From: Methylomicrobium sp051061015
GTDB lineage: Bacteria; Pseudomonadota; Gammaproteobacteria; Methylococcales; Methylomonadaceae
Reading direction: 5' to 3'
Assembly (NCBI GenBank): GCA_051061015.1
Contig: JBPFEG010000005.1
Span: 1 to 64,000, forward strand
DNA length: 64,000 bases
Shown piece by piece: positions 46,330-54,621 of the stretch; position 1 is the first letter of the stretch, and each line of letters opens with the position of its first letter. The notes under the pieces were generated by a model, which saw only the letters and a program-made list of their open reading frames with translations, was not told the origin of the DNA and did not search any database. Both the position numbers and the translations under genes were made by a program.

Positions 46330-46965
46330 TCAAGTGCCTCGGCCGTTCAGCGCTTCCGCGTTACGTTTGGCGAGGGAATCGATCAAGGCGGCCAGCGAGC
46401 CTTTCTTCTGGATATCTTCGCTGAAACTCGAACGGTAATTCGTGACCAGGCTCACCCCTTCAATAATGATGTCGTAGACTTTCCAGCCGCCTTTTCCCTG
46501 AAACATCCGATAATTGACCTGCACAGGCTTGAGTCCAGGCTGCAACACTTCGGATTTGACAATGACCTTTTTGGCATCGCTGCCGGCCTCGCTCGGCTGA
46601 AAACGCAGGGTCCAGTTGTTGTATTCGACAAAAGCCCTGGAATAAGACCGGACCAACAGCGTCCGGAATTCATTCTTAAAGCGTTCGCGCTCATCCGGGG
46701 CGGCGGTTTTCCAATGCTTGCCCAAGACCAGCGGCGCAATCAAGTCGAAGTCGGCATAAGGCTGGATCACGCCATCCACGAACCGGGTCACCTGTGGGAA
46801 ATCACGGGTAAAAGCCTTGTCCTGAAACCGTTGCTGCAACTGTTCCGAAATGCGCTGAATCACCTGTTGAGGTTCCTGCAAACCACCCGCCATAACGGTG
46901 GCCATCGGCATCAGGCTCAGGATGGCCAGCCCGAATAGCGCATATTTTTTTATCAGTTTTTGCAT
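46330..46965 (-). CDS. MlaC/Ttg2D-type phospholipid-binding periplasmic protein
   Basis: The 211-residue protein starts at ATG 46965 with a signal peptide (KKYALFGLAILSLMPMATVMA). It has the MlaC features: an N-terminal helical part (QQVIQRISEQLQQRF), LVLGKHWKTAAPDERERFKNEF with the conserved WKTA, and KGGWKVYDIIIEGVSLVTNYRSSF at the end. MlaC carries phospholipids between the outer membrane MlaA complex and the inner-membrane MlaFEDB transporter. The other mla genes are not next to it, so it may be an orphan copy. Confidence 0.93.
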   Translation of the reverse strand: MQKLIKKYALFGLAILSLMPMATVMAGGLQEPQQVIQRISEQLQQRFQDKAFTRDFPQVTRFVDGVIQPYADFDLIAPLVLGKHWKTAAPDERERFKNEFRTLLVRSYSRAFVEYNNWTLRFQPSEAGSDAKKVIVKSEVLQPGLKPVQVNYRMFQGKGGWKVYDIIIEGVSLVTNYRSSFSEDIQKKGSLAALIDSLAKRNAEALNGRGT

Positions 46966-47186
46966 GAATAATGATCCTAATTGTCTAGAGAAGAATTGAA
47001 AAATGCCTTTTTCAGGCAAAAAATATACCTCACGGGTATTAACAAAGACTGAATCTCCGCTAATTATCTGCAACCCCATCCAGCGGGTTTAGCCGATAAA
47101 GATTCAAACTCATGACGACGCGAGAGCGCTGCCAGGCTATCAAAACCTGGCAGAACTTTGCCGAATTGGTAATTCGTAGCCGAATC

Positions 47187-49361
47187 CTAAAAAGAATACT
47201 GCGACAGCGGCAGGCTGCGCACCCGCTGCCCGCTGAGCAGGAACAGCGCATTACAGACCGCCGGCGCGATCACGGGCGTGCCGGGCTCGCCGATACCGCC
47301 GAGCGGCGCGCCGCTGTTGATGATTTCGACCTCGACGACCGGCATCTGATCCGGGCGCAGAATCGAATAGGTATCGAAATTGCCCTGCACGACGCGGCCT
47401 TTTTCCAGTGTGATTTCTTCACCCATCGCCGCCGAAAGGCCATAACAAACCCCGCTTTCGATCTGCCGTTTGACGATCGCGGGATTGACCGCGTAACCGC
47501 AGTCGACCGCGCACCAGACCTTCTCGACCTTGAATTCGCCGTCCTGATTGAGGCTGACTTCCGCGACTTCCGCGACGATGCTGTTGAACGATTCATGCAA
47601 TGCAATCCCCATCGCCCGTTTGAGTCCCTGCTGATCGGCCCAGGGCTTGCCTTTCCATCCGGCCAGATTGGCCGCCGTTTCCAGGACTTTCTTGAAGCGC
47701 GGCTGCTCGGCCAGCAGCTTCAGGCGGAATTCGAGCGGATCGGTACCGGCCGCATGCGCCATCTCGTCAATGAACGATTCCTTGTAAAAGCAGTTCTGCG
47801 AGTGGCCGACCGAGCGCCAGAAGCCGATCGGGATCGGCTTGACCGGCACGGTAACCACATTGGTTCGTTTGTTCGGAATCGCATACGGCAGTTCGACCGT
47901 GCCCTCGAACACACTGGTGTCGAGATCGGGATTTTTCAGGAAAGCGGGCATCAGGCGGCTCATCGGCCCTTCCCCGACTGAGGTGACCTGCAGCGCAACC
48001 GGGTTGCCGTCTTTGTCCAGCCCGGCGCTGAACTTCGCAGCCGACATCGGCCGGTAATGATCGTGCCGAATATCTTCCTCGCGCGTCCAAATCACCTTAA
48101 TCGGCTTGCCCGGATGCTTCTTCGCCAGGGTGATCGCCTGTATCGCATAATCCATCACGAAGCGGCGCCCGAAACCGCCGCCGAGGAACGGGGTAATCAC
48201 CTCGATCGCCTCGGGCTTCAACCCGGTGATTTCGGCCGCAACCCCGACGACGAAATCGACGCCCTGGTTCGGCGCCCAGACGGTGCAATGGTCCTTCGTG
48301 ACCAGCGCCGTGCAGTTCATCGGCTCCATCGTGACGTGCGCGATAAACGGCGCATGATATTCCGCTTCGATTTTTTTTGCAGCGGAAGCAATCGCCTTGG
48401 ACGCGTCGCCGATTTCCTCGGCAACATGGCCCGGCTCGTTCAGCGCGGCCAGCAATTTGGCCTGGTAATCCTTGCTCGAAAAATTCGCGTTATCGCCTTC
48501 GTTGAAAGTGACCGGCAGCTTTTCCAGCGCCTTTTTCGCATGCCAGAAATGGTCTGCGATTACCGCGACCCCGTTCGGAATGTCTTCGACCGCGACGACA
48601 CCGGGCATTTTCAGCACCGCGTTCTTGTCGTACGAGGCGACCGCGCCGCCGAATACCGGCGACTGCATCACCGCAGCATGCAGCATGCCGTCCACCTTCA
48701 CATCGATCCCGAACTCCGCCGTACCGGTCGATTTGACCAGACTGTCGGTCCGTTTGACCGGCTGGCCGATCAGCCGGAACGCCGCGTCGTCTTTCAGCGG
48801 CACGTCCTTCGGCGGCGCCAGTTTCGCCGCCTTCGCGGCCAGATCCCCATAGCCGAGTTTCTTGCCGGTTGCCGGATGCACAACTGCTCCCGGTTCGGTT
48901 TTGCAGTCGCCGGGCTTGACGCCCCATTGCTCGGCCGCAGCCTGGATCAGCATCGCGCGCGCAGTCGCGCCGACTTTGCGCATCGTTAGATAGGACGAGC
49001 GCACGCTCAGACTGCCCCCGGTAAAGCGCATCGTATTGTCGAACATGATCTTGTAATCCTGGCCATGCGGCGCCTGCACGACCTGGATCGCGGCCATATC
49101 GATGTCCAGTTCCTCGGCCATGATCGCCGGAATCGAGGTATAGGTACCCTGACCCATCTCGATGAACGGATTCTGGAAAACGACCTGGCCTTTCTCATCG
49201 ATTCCGACAAACGCATTCAAGTCATCGGTAGGCTTAGTATTTTCGACTCTGGCGCATCCGGTCGGCAACGATACGCCGAGCAAAAACACACTGGCGCCGG
49301 CCGCCGCGCTGAGGCCGAGAAACTGCCGGCGCGACAGCGGAATGTTCATTATCGTGCTCAT
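47187..49361 (-). CDS. Molybdopterin-binding subunit of aldehyde/isoquinoline-type oxidoreductase
   Basis: The 724-residue protein starts at ATG 49361, overlapping the small-subunit stop by four bases (ATGA). The N-terminus has a twin-arginine signal (SRRQFLGLSAAAGASVFLLG), so the folded enzyme is exported. The body belongs to the xanthine oxidase/aldehyde dehydrogenase large-subunit family of the IorB type, with duplicated domains, GGGFGRRFVMDYA, and the active-site glutamate region GGIGEPGTPVIAPAV near the C-terminus. It likely oxidises an aldehyde or N-heterocycle; the substrate cannot be read. It is the last gene of a four-gene operon. Confidence 0.93.
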   Translation of the reverse strand: MSTIMNIPLSRRQFLGLSAAAGASVFLLGVSLPTGCARVENTKPTDDLNAFVGIDEKGQVVFQNPFIEMGQGTYTSIPAIMAEELDIDMAAIQVVQAPHGQDYKIMFDNTMRFTGGSLSVRSSYLTMRKVGATARAMLIQAAAEQWGVKPGDCKTEPGAVVHPATGKKLGYGDLAAKAAKLAPPKDVPLKDDAAFRLIGQPVKRTDSLVKSTGTAEFGIDVKVDGMLHAAVMQSPVFGGAVASYDKNAVLKMPGVVAVEDIPNGVAVIADHFWHAKKALEKLPVTFNEGDNANFSSKDYQAKLLAALNEPGHVAEEIGDASKAIASAAKKIEAEYHAPFIAHVTMEPMNCTALVTKDHCTVWAPNQGVDFVVGVAAEITGLKPEAIEVITPFLGGGFGRRFVMDYAIQAITLAKKHPGKPIKVIWTREEDIRHDHYRPMSAAKFSAGLDKDGNPVALQVTSVGEGPMSRLMPAFLKNPDLDTSVFEGTVELPYAIPNKRTNVVTVPVKPIPIGFWRSVGHSQNCFYKESFIDEMAHAAGTDPLEFRLKLLAEQPRFKKVLETAANLAGWKGKPWADQQGLKRAMGIALHESFNSIVAEVAEVSLNQDGEFKVEKVWCAVDCGYAVNPAIVKRQIESGVCYGLSAAMGEEITLEKGRVVQGNFDTYSILRPDQMPVVEVEIINSGAPLGGIGEPGTPVIAPAVCNALFLLSGQRVRSLPLSQYSF

Positions 49362-49822
49362 GACTTTGCTCCCTGAATTTCCGCAGCGCGTTTGACCGCG
49401 GCAAAGATTTGCTGATACGTCCCGCAGCGGCAGAGATTGACCATCTTCGCGCGGATTTCCTCCTCGCTCGGATTCGGGTTTTCCTTTAATAAGGCCGCCG
49501 CCGCGACAATCTGACCGGACTGGCAGTAGCCGCACTGCGGCACATCCTGCTCGACCCAGGCCTGCTGCACCGGATGCAGGCCTTTGTCGGTCGCAAGGCC
49601 TTCAATCGTGGTGATCGCCTTGCCCTTGGCCGCGCTGACCGGTGTGCTGCACGACTTGGTCAGCGCCCCGTCGAGCAGAATCGAACAGGCCCCGCACATC
49701 CCGATCCCGCAGCCGAACTTGGTGCCGGTGTAACCGGCCAGGTCGCGGATCGCCCAAAGCAGCGGCATATCGTCCTCGGCATTGATCTGATGCTCTTTGC
49801 CGTTGATCATTAAGGTGGTCAT
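49358..49822 (-). CDS. 2Fe-2S subunit of molybdenum hydroxylase (IorA-like)
   Basis: The 154-residue protein carries two [2Fe-2S] sites: the plant-type cluster C.IGMCGAC..LLDG..C (N-terminal half) and the helical CGYC..GQI...CRCGTY (C-terminal half), as in IorA/CoxS. It transfers electrons from the molybdenum cofactor subunit. GAGGAG lies before the ATG at 49822. It follows the mocA-like gene by 3 bases and overlaps the large subunit by 4. No FAD subunit is present, matching the two-subunit Ior/AldFGH-like periplasmic type that gives electrons to a cytochrome. Confidence 0.95.
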   Translation of the reverse strand: MTTLMINGKEHQINAEDDMPLLWAIRDLAGYTGTKFGCGIGMCGACSILLDGALTKSCSTPVSAAKGKAITTIEGLATDKGLHPVQQAWVEQDVPQCGYCQSGQIVAAAALLKENPNPSEEEIRAKMVNLCRCGTYQQIFAAVKRAAEIQGAKS

Positions 49823-49825
49823 GAA

Positions 49826-50434
49826 TTACTCCTCGGCAAATGCCTGTCCGGTTAATTGTTCAAAATCAGTTGGCGTATCGATATCAAGTCCGGCCCCGGC
49901 AAACGGGATCTTCAGCACGCACGGATCGAAATCGGTCAATAACGCCTTGGCGCCTTTGTCGCCGGTCAAGGATCGGAGCCGGCCAAAATACGCGGCCGGA
50001 AACACGACCGGCACACCGGAAGTCAAATGATATTGACTGGCGACAATCCGTTCGGGTTCACTCCGCCAGGAGCTCAGCAGCGCCTTAAGATGCGCCGAAT
50101 CGACCAACGGTTGATCGCACAGCATGACCAGCACGGCCTCGGCCGTGGGCGGCAACGCCTTCATTCCCTGTCTTATGGACGAAGCAAGGCCGGTATTCCA
50201 TTCGGGATTCAGCACCGTTTCGACCGCATTGAAATCGATCGTGGCGCGGACTAACTCCTCATTCGCGCCCAATACCACGATAACCCGTTCGTCCAGAAGC
50301 CGGCGGGCACTGTCGACCGCCCGTTCGAGCAGGGTCCGGTCCTTCCAGCGCAGCAATTGTTTGGGCCGGCCCATTCGAGTGGAACCGCCCGCGGCAAGAA
50401 TCAGCGCGTAAACATTCGAACAGGTATTAGGCAT
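49826..50434 (-). CDS. mocA: Molybdenum cofactor cytidylyltransferase-like protein (MocA/MobA-like)
   Basis: The 202-residue nucleotidyltransferase starts at ATG 50434, inside the xdhC end (8-base overlap). The N-terminal nucleotide-binding motif is ALILAAGGSTRMGRPKQLLRW and the metal-binding region is LVMLCDQPLV. Such proteins in molybdenum hydroxylase operons join CTP to molybdopterin, forming the MCD cofactor that Ior-type enzymes use. It fits between xdhC and the structural genes. Confidence 0.88.
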   Translation of the reverse strand: MPNTCSNVYALILAAGGSTRMGRPKQLLRWKDRTLLERAVDSARRLLDERVIVVLGANEELVRATIDFNAVETVLNPEWNTGLASSIRQGMKALPPTAEAVLVMLCDQPLVDSAHLKALLSSWRSEPERIVASQYHLTSGVPVVFPAAYFGRLRSLTGDKGAKALLTDFDPCVLKIPFAGAGLDIDTPTDFEQLTGQAFAEE

Positions 50435-51527
50435 GGGCAAAGGCTTGTCGGTGCGTCAATTGGCCGCCGTTCCGTCCGTTTTGCGCCGCCAGAATTCCGG
50501 CCATGATCGAAAGCGCGATTTCGTCCGGCGTGGCCGCGCCGATATCTAGGCCGACCGGGCCGAAGACGCGCGCCTCAAGTTTTGAAGCCTTATCGCCCAG
50601 GCTGTCGAGAAGCCGGTTCTTCCGCGCTGTCGGCCCCAATAACCCGATAAAGGGAATCTGGCTGTCCGCAATCGCGTTCAAATAGCGGGCATCGTATTCG
50701 AAATTATGCGTCATCATCACCAGCGCATCGAAACGGTCGAGAGGCACATTGCCGACAAGATCCTGCGGCTGGCTACAAATAAGGCGTTCCGCGGCCGGGA
50801 AGCGTTCCGGTTTGATGTTGGCAGGCCGGTAATCGACGACTGTAACCCGCCAGCCTAACGCAGATGCGCACCGTACCAGCGGCATCGCATCGACGCCGGC
50901 ACCCATGATCAGCAGTCGCGGCAAGGCCCGGATCGGATCATAAAAGACCCCGACTTCGTGGCCGTCCAGTTGACGTGACTCGGTATAAGGCCTGTGGCTC
51001 GCTAAAGCCCGGCGCGCCCCGGCAATCATCGCCTGCGGCCAGCCGGCCGAAGCGTTTTCGCAATCGTCCTGCCCAAAAAAAATCGACCGGCCGACGGGAA
51101 AGTGTTCGTGCGTCGACTCGAACACGGTCATCAACACGCCCCGCCGGTCGTTTTCCACGGCATCAACCAGCGCATTCAGCGGATAGAAGCGCTCTTCGGC
51201 TTTCAACAGTTGCAGCATGATGTTGACCGAACCGTTGCAGCCGAGCCCGAGTCCCCAGATCACATCGCCCGGCGAACGCATGTCGTAGAAAACCGTCGTA
51301 GATTGACCCCCGGTAAAAATCCGGTCCGCATGCTCCTTGAGATCGCTTTCCAGACATCCGCCGCTCAACAGCCCCAGGCATTCGCCGTCCTGCAAAATCA
51401 GCATCTTCGCTCCGGCTTTCTGATAGGTCGAGCCCTGCGTTTCGATGATCGTGGCCAACACGAAATCCCCGGAATGCGGCAAGGCTTTCCGAAAAGCATC
51501 GACCAGCTGATTCAGTTGATTGGCCAT
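50427..51527 (-). CDS. xdhC: XdhC family molybdenum cofactor maturation protein
   Basis: XdhC-type proteins bind and sulfurate the molybdenum cofactor and insert it into xanthine-dehydrogenase-type enzymes. The 366-residue protein has the N-terminal CoxI/XdhC domain (DFVLATIIETQGSTYQKAGAKM, GLLSGGCLESDL) and the C-terminal Rossmann domain (LLIMGAGVDAMPLVRCASALGW, DALVMMTHN). It is first in the four-gene operon on the minus strand and controls maturation of the enzyme encoded after it. No strong ribosome-binding site is seen. Confidence 0.93.
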   Translation of the reverse strand: MANQLNQLVDAFRKALPHSGDFVLATIIETQGSTYQKAGAKMLILQDGECLGLLSGGCLESDLKEHADRIFTGGQSTTVFYDMRSPGDVIWGLGLGCNGSVNIMLQLLKAEERFYPLNALVDAVENDRRGVLMTVFESTHEHFPVGRSIFFGQDDCENASAGWPQAMIAGARRALASHRPYTESRQLDGHEVGVFYDPIRALPRLLIMGAGVDAMPLVRCASALGWRVTVVDYRPANIKPERFPAAERLICSQPQDLVGNVPLDRFDALVMMTHNFEYDARYLNAIADSQIPFIGLLGPTARKNRLLDSLGDKASKLEARVFGPVGLDIGAATPDEIALSIMAGILAAQNGRNGGQLTHRQAFAHA

Positions 51528-51652
51528 GATGACATAAGGACGTTGGTAAAAATTAGCATGATTTTATCCGAAATTGTTTTACCAGACAGATGCTTGACAG
51601 AATTGGACTGGTATTTCGCAGTCAAACAGCCGTCCAATATAAAATATAAAAA

Positions 51653-52060
51653 TTAGTTCAGAAAAGGATTGGTAATGACCAGTTGATCATTGATTTGCTG
51701 CCCGGACGGCATGTCTTCCGAATACAGAATCGCGCAACCGGCTTCCAGCGCGGAGCCGACAATCATGCTGTCGTATAAAGAAAAGCCGAAGCGCTCGGAA
51801 ATGTTCAACCCCAGATCATGGGTTTCGGCCGTCAAGGGCTGAATTTGGCAAACAGAACGAACGGTTCCCAATATGTCACGGATTTCCGCATAATTCAGAC
51901 CAATTTTTTGCAAGGCGACAGAAGCAAATTCGTTGAGAGCCTGTACGCTGATGACGCCGCCCGACGCCAAAACCGCTTCGGCACGGTCGGCCTTAAAAGC
52001 GTTTTCAGATAACAAATACAATAAGACATTCGTATCGAAAAAAGGCCTACCTGTTTTCAT
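51653..52060 (-). CDS. vapC: PIN-domain toxin (VapC-like)
   Basis: The 135-residue protein starts at ATG 52060 (MKTGRPFFDTNVLLYLLSE). It has the PIN-domain acidic residues: FFDTNVLL (first Asp), NEFASV (Glu), GFSLYDSMIVGSAL (Asp) and YSEDM (Glu/Asp). PIN toxins are Mg-dependent ribonucleases that cut specific RNAs. It overlaps the antitoxin end by 14 bases, as in most VapBC operons, so a longer upstream frame was rejected. Confidence 0.92.
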   Translation of the reverse strand: MKTGRPFFDTNVLLYLLSENAFKADRAEAVLASGGVISVQALNEFASVALQKIGLNYAEIRDILGTVRSVCQIQPLTAETHDLGLNISERFGFSLYDSMIVGSALEAGCAILYSEDMPSGQQINDQLVITNPFLN

Positions 52061-52280
52061 GGGCTTCCAAGCGATCAAACTTGAAATCGGCCGGCACCCG
52101 GCCCCGATATTTGCGCAATCGGGCCAGTAGTTCCTGATTGCCTGGCTTTTTCTCAAGCTCGAAAACTCTTTCCCCGACCACATGAATTTCGATGTCGTCC
52201 CCCTCTTTAAGCTGAAGCGCATCCACAACCGTGGCCGGTAATCTTACGGCTAAACTGTTGCCCCATTTGGCGACTTGCAT
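52047..52280 (-). CDS. vapB: AbrB/MazE-type antitoxin (VapB-like)
   Basis: The 77-residue protein starts at ATG 52280 (MQVAKWGNSLAVRLPATVV). The N-terminal AbrB-type swapped-hairpin DNA-binding region (WGNSLAVRLP...LKEGDDIEI) is complete; the C-terminal tail (LRKYRGRVPADFKFDRLEAHE) would wrap and inhibit the toxin. A perfect palindrome directly upstream is its likely operator. Antitoxin and toxin form an autoregulated module. Confidence 0.92.
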   Translation of the reverse strand: MQVAKWGNSLAVRLPATVVDALQLKEGDDIEIHVVGERVFELEKKPGNQELLARLRKYRGRVPADFKFDRLEAHENR

Positions 52281-52301
52281 AATCGACTCCTCTATTTGAA
52301 A

Positions 52302-52325
52302 GATATACAATTAGGATTGTATATC
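52302..52325 (-). promoter_or_regulatory. Palindromic operator of the toxin-antitoxin operon
   Basis: GATATACAAT (52302-52311), a 4-base spacer TAGG and ATTGTATATC (52316-52325) make a perfect 10-base inverted repeat 21 bases before the antitoxin start codon. AbrB/VapB antitoxins repress their own operon by binding such sites; GTATAT also resembles a -10 element, so the operator may overlap the promoter. Confidence 0.85.
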
Positions 52326-52479
52326 AAAGGCATTGGTTCCACAGATAGTTTTTTAACGCAAGCGGCTTCGTCGTTTAACCTCGATTCCGCTACGCTTCAT
52401 CGAGACTACTTGCTATACAGAAGATTCGCCATCAACCCATAGCCGTCGCTCATCCGCGTCAGCATGGTGGCTCACCACG

Positions 52480-52814
52480 GGGGGTGTCAACACACTTGGC
52501 AAACGTTGAGGTTGCTTGGCGCGCACGACATTATCCAGCCAGGGCAAATCGAGTAACAACATCTCCTTATACAAAAACAGTAAAGCGGACAACGCTTGGT
52601 TGTGCGTTGAAGCAGATGACTTGCCTTCCACAGCCAGATACGTCAAAAATGCTTCAACCTCCACCGCACCCATTTTTAACGGATGGTGTTTGCCATAAAT
52701 AAACCGCTTAATTCACTGCGCATAGAGCTTTTCGGTACGGATGCTATAGTGCTTGACGCAAATCCGGTCACGGACTTGATCAAGAAGTTTAGGAGGTGGA
52801 TTTTCCGTTAGCAT
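52480..52814 (-). pseudogene. intI: Integron integrase remnant (intI)
   Basis: From ATG 52814 on the minus strand the protein begins MLTENPPPKLLDQVRD and shows the integron integrase N-terminal domain: HYSIRTEKLYAQ, a stop (TGA at 52715-52713) where IntI has Trp, IKRFIYGKHHP, VEAFLTYLAVEGK, NQALSALLFLYKE and WLDNVVRAKQPQRLP. The match stops at about 52480 after LTP; the whole catalytic domain with its Arg, His and Tyr residues is gone. It is divergent from the attI-like site and the cassettes, the correct integron layout. It is a dead gene, so the array can no longer rearrange by itself. Confidence 0.93.
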
Positions 52815-52939
52815 AGGTAGGTTGCTATCAACAATTAAATACTGTAACATTTAGTTTAACAGATTATCAGAGTGGCCTTATACACCGATAATCGAAAATT
52901 AATATACACCTAAATAGGTGTGTCTACTTAACGTTAGGC
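52815..52939 (+). other. attI-like region with core site GTTAGGC
   Basis: Between the divergent intI start and the first cassette lies an AT-rich region ending in AACGTTAGGC. The heptamer GTTAGGC at 52933-52939 fits GTTRRRY and marks the attI/cassette junction. It should also hold the cassette promoter, which I cannot pinpoint. Confidence 0.75.
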
Positions 52940-52973
52940 TTCTCTGAATTATTTAAATATCGTAATTAATGAA

Positions 52974-53247
52974 ATGGAAAATAAAATGTTGGTCAAAAGA
53001 GCTGATATCGGCAATGGTTGTAGCTTTGGTGTAGCCATTACGCCACTTAAAGGAACTGAATTTGAAGGTGATTGGGGGGTTGAAACTGATTTGTTTCTGG
53101 TAACGTTACTGAACCCCCATTGGCAGATCATGCACGTATAAGCCAGGGATGGGATACCATCGTCTGATGGATAAAATGGAACTTGCTGAAACAGATGCAA
53201 CCGGTCTTTCACGTTGGCTTGATGCTGAAATATCAAATTTATCTTAA
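52974..53247 (+). pseudogene. Integron cassette 1 gene, frameshifted
   Basis: ATG 52974 opens a frame (MENKMLVKRADIGNGCSFGVAI) that stops at 53141 after LLNPHWQIMHV. A second frame, shifted, carries on with GYHRLMDKMELAETDATGL..WLDAEISNLS and stops at 53247, just before attC1. Together they make about 90 residues, so I read it as one gene broken by a frameshift near 53120-53145. Protein family unknown. Confidence 0.6.
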
Positions 53248-53253
53248 GTTTCA

Positions 53254-53375
53254 GCCTAACATTGCGCTCAAAGGGACGTGCCGTTTCGTGGCAGTTTTGC
53301 AGGTTTGTAATTTATCAAGCTTTGGGGCTTCGTTCACCGTCCGTGAACGGCACGCCCCTTAGCTCTACGTTAGAG
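53254..53375 (+). repeat. attC site 1
   Basis: The site begins GCCTAAC (53254-53260), complementary to the cassette 1 start GTTAGGC, and ends GTTAGAG (53369-53375), the start of cassette 2. Between are TAACATTGCGCTCAA and TTAGCTCTACGTTAG and a large imperfect palindrome (GACGTGCCGTT / AACGGCACGCC). Length 122 bases. Confidence 0.9.
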
Positions 53376-53383
53376 GTTTCTAT

Positions 53384-53704
53384 ATGGAAGTTTTTAAAAC
53401 TTATCTCTTTTTCAGTGACCATGATGAAGGGCATCCGTATCTAATTGACACAATCTTGCACCAAAACGATTGGTGGCTTGTCGCATCATGGTTGCAACCA
53501 CATACCGAAGGAGAAAAAATCCCAAATAGGCTAGTTCGCTTAAGCGGGCTCCAGTTTCAGGAAGTAACGGAGCGACCTTATCGGTTTTTGCTGAATAACC
53601 CATTACCCAAATCCGCCCTTGATGGTGTACCGCAAAACGGATATGAAATTGCTGTTCATCCTTCGGCAATTTCTGATACCCAGGGACCGAAATCAATTCA
53701 CTAA
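53384..53704 (+). CDS. Integron cassette 2 protein, hypothetical
   Basis: The 106-residue protein starts eight bases after the cassette core site. It looks like a compact cytoplasmic protein (VFKTYLFFSDHDEGHPYLIDTI, GWLVASWLQPHTE-like). I know no family. It is a typical promoterless cassette gene. Confidence 0.75.
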   Translation: MEVFKTYLFFSDHDEGHPYLIDTILHQNDWWLVASWLQPHTEGEKIPNRLVRLSGLQFQEVTERPYRFLLNNPLPKSALDGVPQNGYEIAVHPSAISDTQGPKSIH

Positions 53705-53717
53705 TCATGCACATATC

Positions 53718-53807
53718 CTCTAACATTGCGCTCAATCAAAGCGCGGTTCTACGGCGGTTTTACTTTCAGCGTCCCCAGGGCCGCGCCTGCTTAGCTCTAC
53801 GTTAGGG
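53718..53807 (+). repeat. attC site 2
   Basis: It begins CTCTAAC (53718-53724), complementary to the cassette 2 start GTTAGAG, and ends GTTAGGG (53801-53807), the start of cassette 3. It shares TAACATTGCGCTCAA and TTAGCTCTACGTTAG with attC1, so the two come from one lineage. Length 90 bases. Confidence 0.9.
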
Positions 53808-53808
53808 C

Positions 53809-54528
53809 ATGCATAGAGAACTTATGGATAATCTACCGTTACAAGCATTGATCCCAATCGGCGTTGTCACTGCCGCTATGATTGCTGGATTTTTTTCGCT
53901 CTTGAATTTGATTATTTCAAAGGAGCAAAAGGTGTCTGAGTTTCGCCAGCAATGGATCGACAGCCTCCGGCAGGAACTATCCGATCATATAGCCGCACTA
54001 GTTTCGCTTTCCTCAATATTTGAAAGCTGCCAGCACATTGACAAAGATACTTCAAAAACGGAGAGCGAACTTCGTCAGCGTGTCACATCTACTTTCACAT
54101 CGATAAAACTAAGAATTAACCCAGAAGATAGCGATAAAAAGATACGTAATGTGAATCGAGAGGTACTGCGCCTACTTGATGAAGAAAGGAAGTTATTTAA
54201 CGAATCAAAATGGAAGGACGCTCGGCTTAAGTGCAACGAAATCACAAACGCTTCGATCCCAATGCTTAAAGAAGAGTGGAAGCGCGTTAAAAGAGGCGAA
54301 AATGTCTACGTATGGTCCAAATGGATGGCAATTGCTCTTTTTACGGTAAGTCTTTGTGCCCTTGCTTACTTAGGTGTCAAGCATTGGCCATCCCTGGAGC
54401 AGTCTGGCGGCACGCCCAGACAGACATCCGAAGAGCCTCGCAAAAGTTTACCTCAAGTCCAAAATCCAGTTGAAGCGCAAAACCCTGGCTCAGAAGGGCC
54501 GCCCCCAAAAAATGAAGAGAAGCCCTAA
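53809..54528 (+). CDS. Integron cassette 3 protein, two-helix membrane protein
   Basis: The 239-residue protein has a membrane helix near the N-terminus (IPIGVVTAAMIAGFFSLLNLII), a long helical cytoplasmic domain (EFRQQWIDSLRQELSDHIAALVSL and EERKLFNESKWKDARLKCNE), a second helix (WMAIALFTVSLCALAYLGV) and a proline-rich tail. The pattern EFRQ.WI..LR..L resembles phage or plasmid defence-associated membrane proteins in a loose way; I do not name it. The start could be ATG 53809 or 53824. The TAA stop lies in the first half of attC3. Confidence 0.75.
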   Translation: MHRELMDNLPLQALIPIGVVTAAMIAGFFSLLNLIISKEQKVSEFRQQWIDSLRQELSDHIAALVSLSSIFESCQHIDKDTSKTESELRQRVTSTFTSIKLRINPEDSDKKIRNVNREVLRLLDEERKLFNESKWKDARLKCNEITNASIPMLKEEWKRVKRGENVYVWSKWMAIALFTVSLCALAYLGVKHWPSLEQSGGTPRQTSEEPRKSLPQVQNPVEAQNPGSEGPPPKNEEKP

Positions 54529-54530
54529 CA
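54522..54530 (+). repeat. Left end of attC site 3, interrupted
   Basis: GCCCTAACA contains CCCTAAC, complementary to the cassette 3 start GTTAGGG, so it is the first core of attC3. The rest of the site is missing: a REP sequence follows at once. The REPtron insertion has split or removed this attC. Confidence 0.7.
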
Positions 54531-54535
54531 AGCCC

Positions 54536-54565
54536 GCGTAGGACCGATTAGCGCAGCGTAATCGG
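54536..54565 (+). repeat. REP hairpin 1 (left of RAYT)
   Basis: After the tetranucleotide GTAG (54538-54541) comes CCGATTA (54544-54550), loop GCGCAGCG and TAATCGG (54559-54565). This is a GTAG-type REP sequence. The mirrored copy is at 55298-55327. Confidence 0.88.
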
Positions 54566-54621
54566 ATGCATGTTGTCGAAACAAGGATCACCTTCGAGGC
54601 TTTCCAAAAGCCGAAAAGACT

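Noticed and set aside
52840..52872. LexA-like CTG...CAG palindrome upstream of intI
   Set aside because: CTGTAACATTTAGTTTAACAG has the right ends, but the spacing is 15 bases, not the 10 of SOS boxes in gammaproteobacteria.
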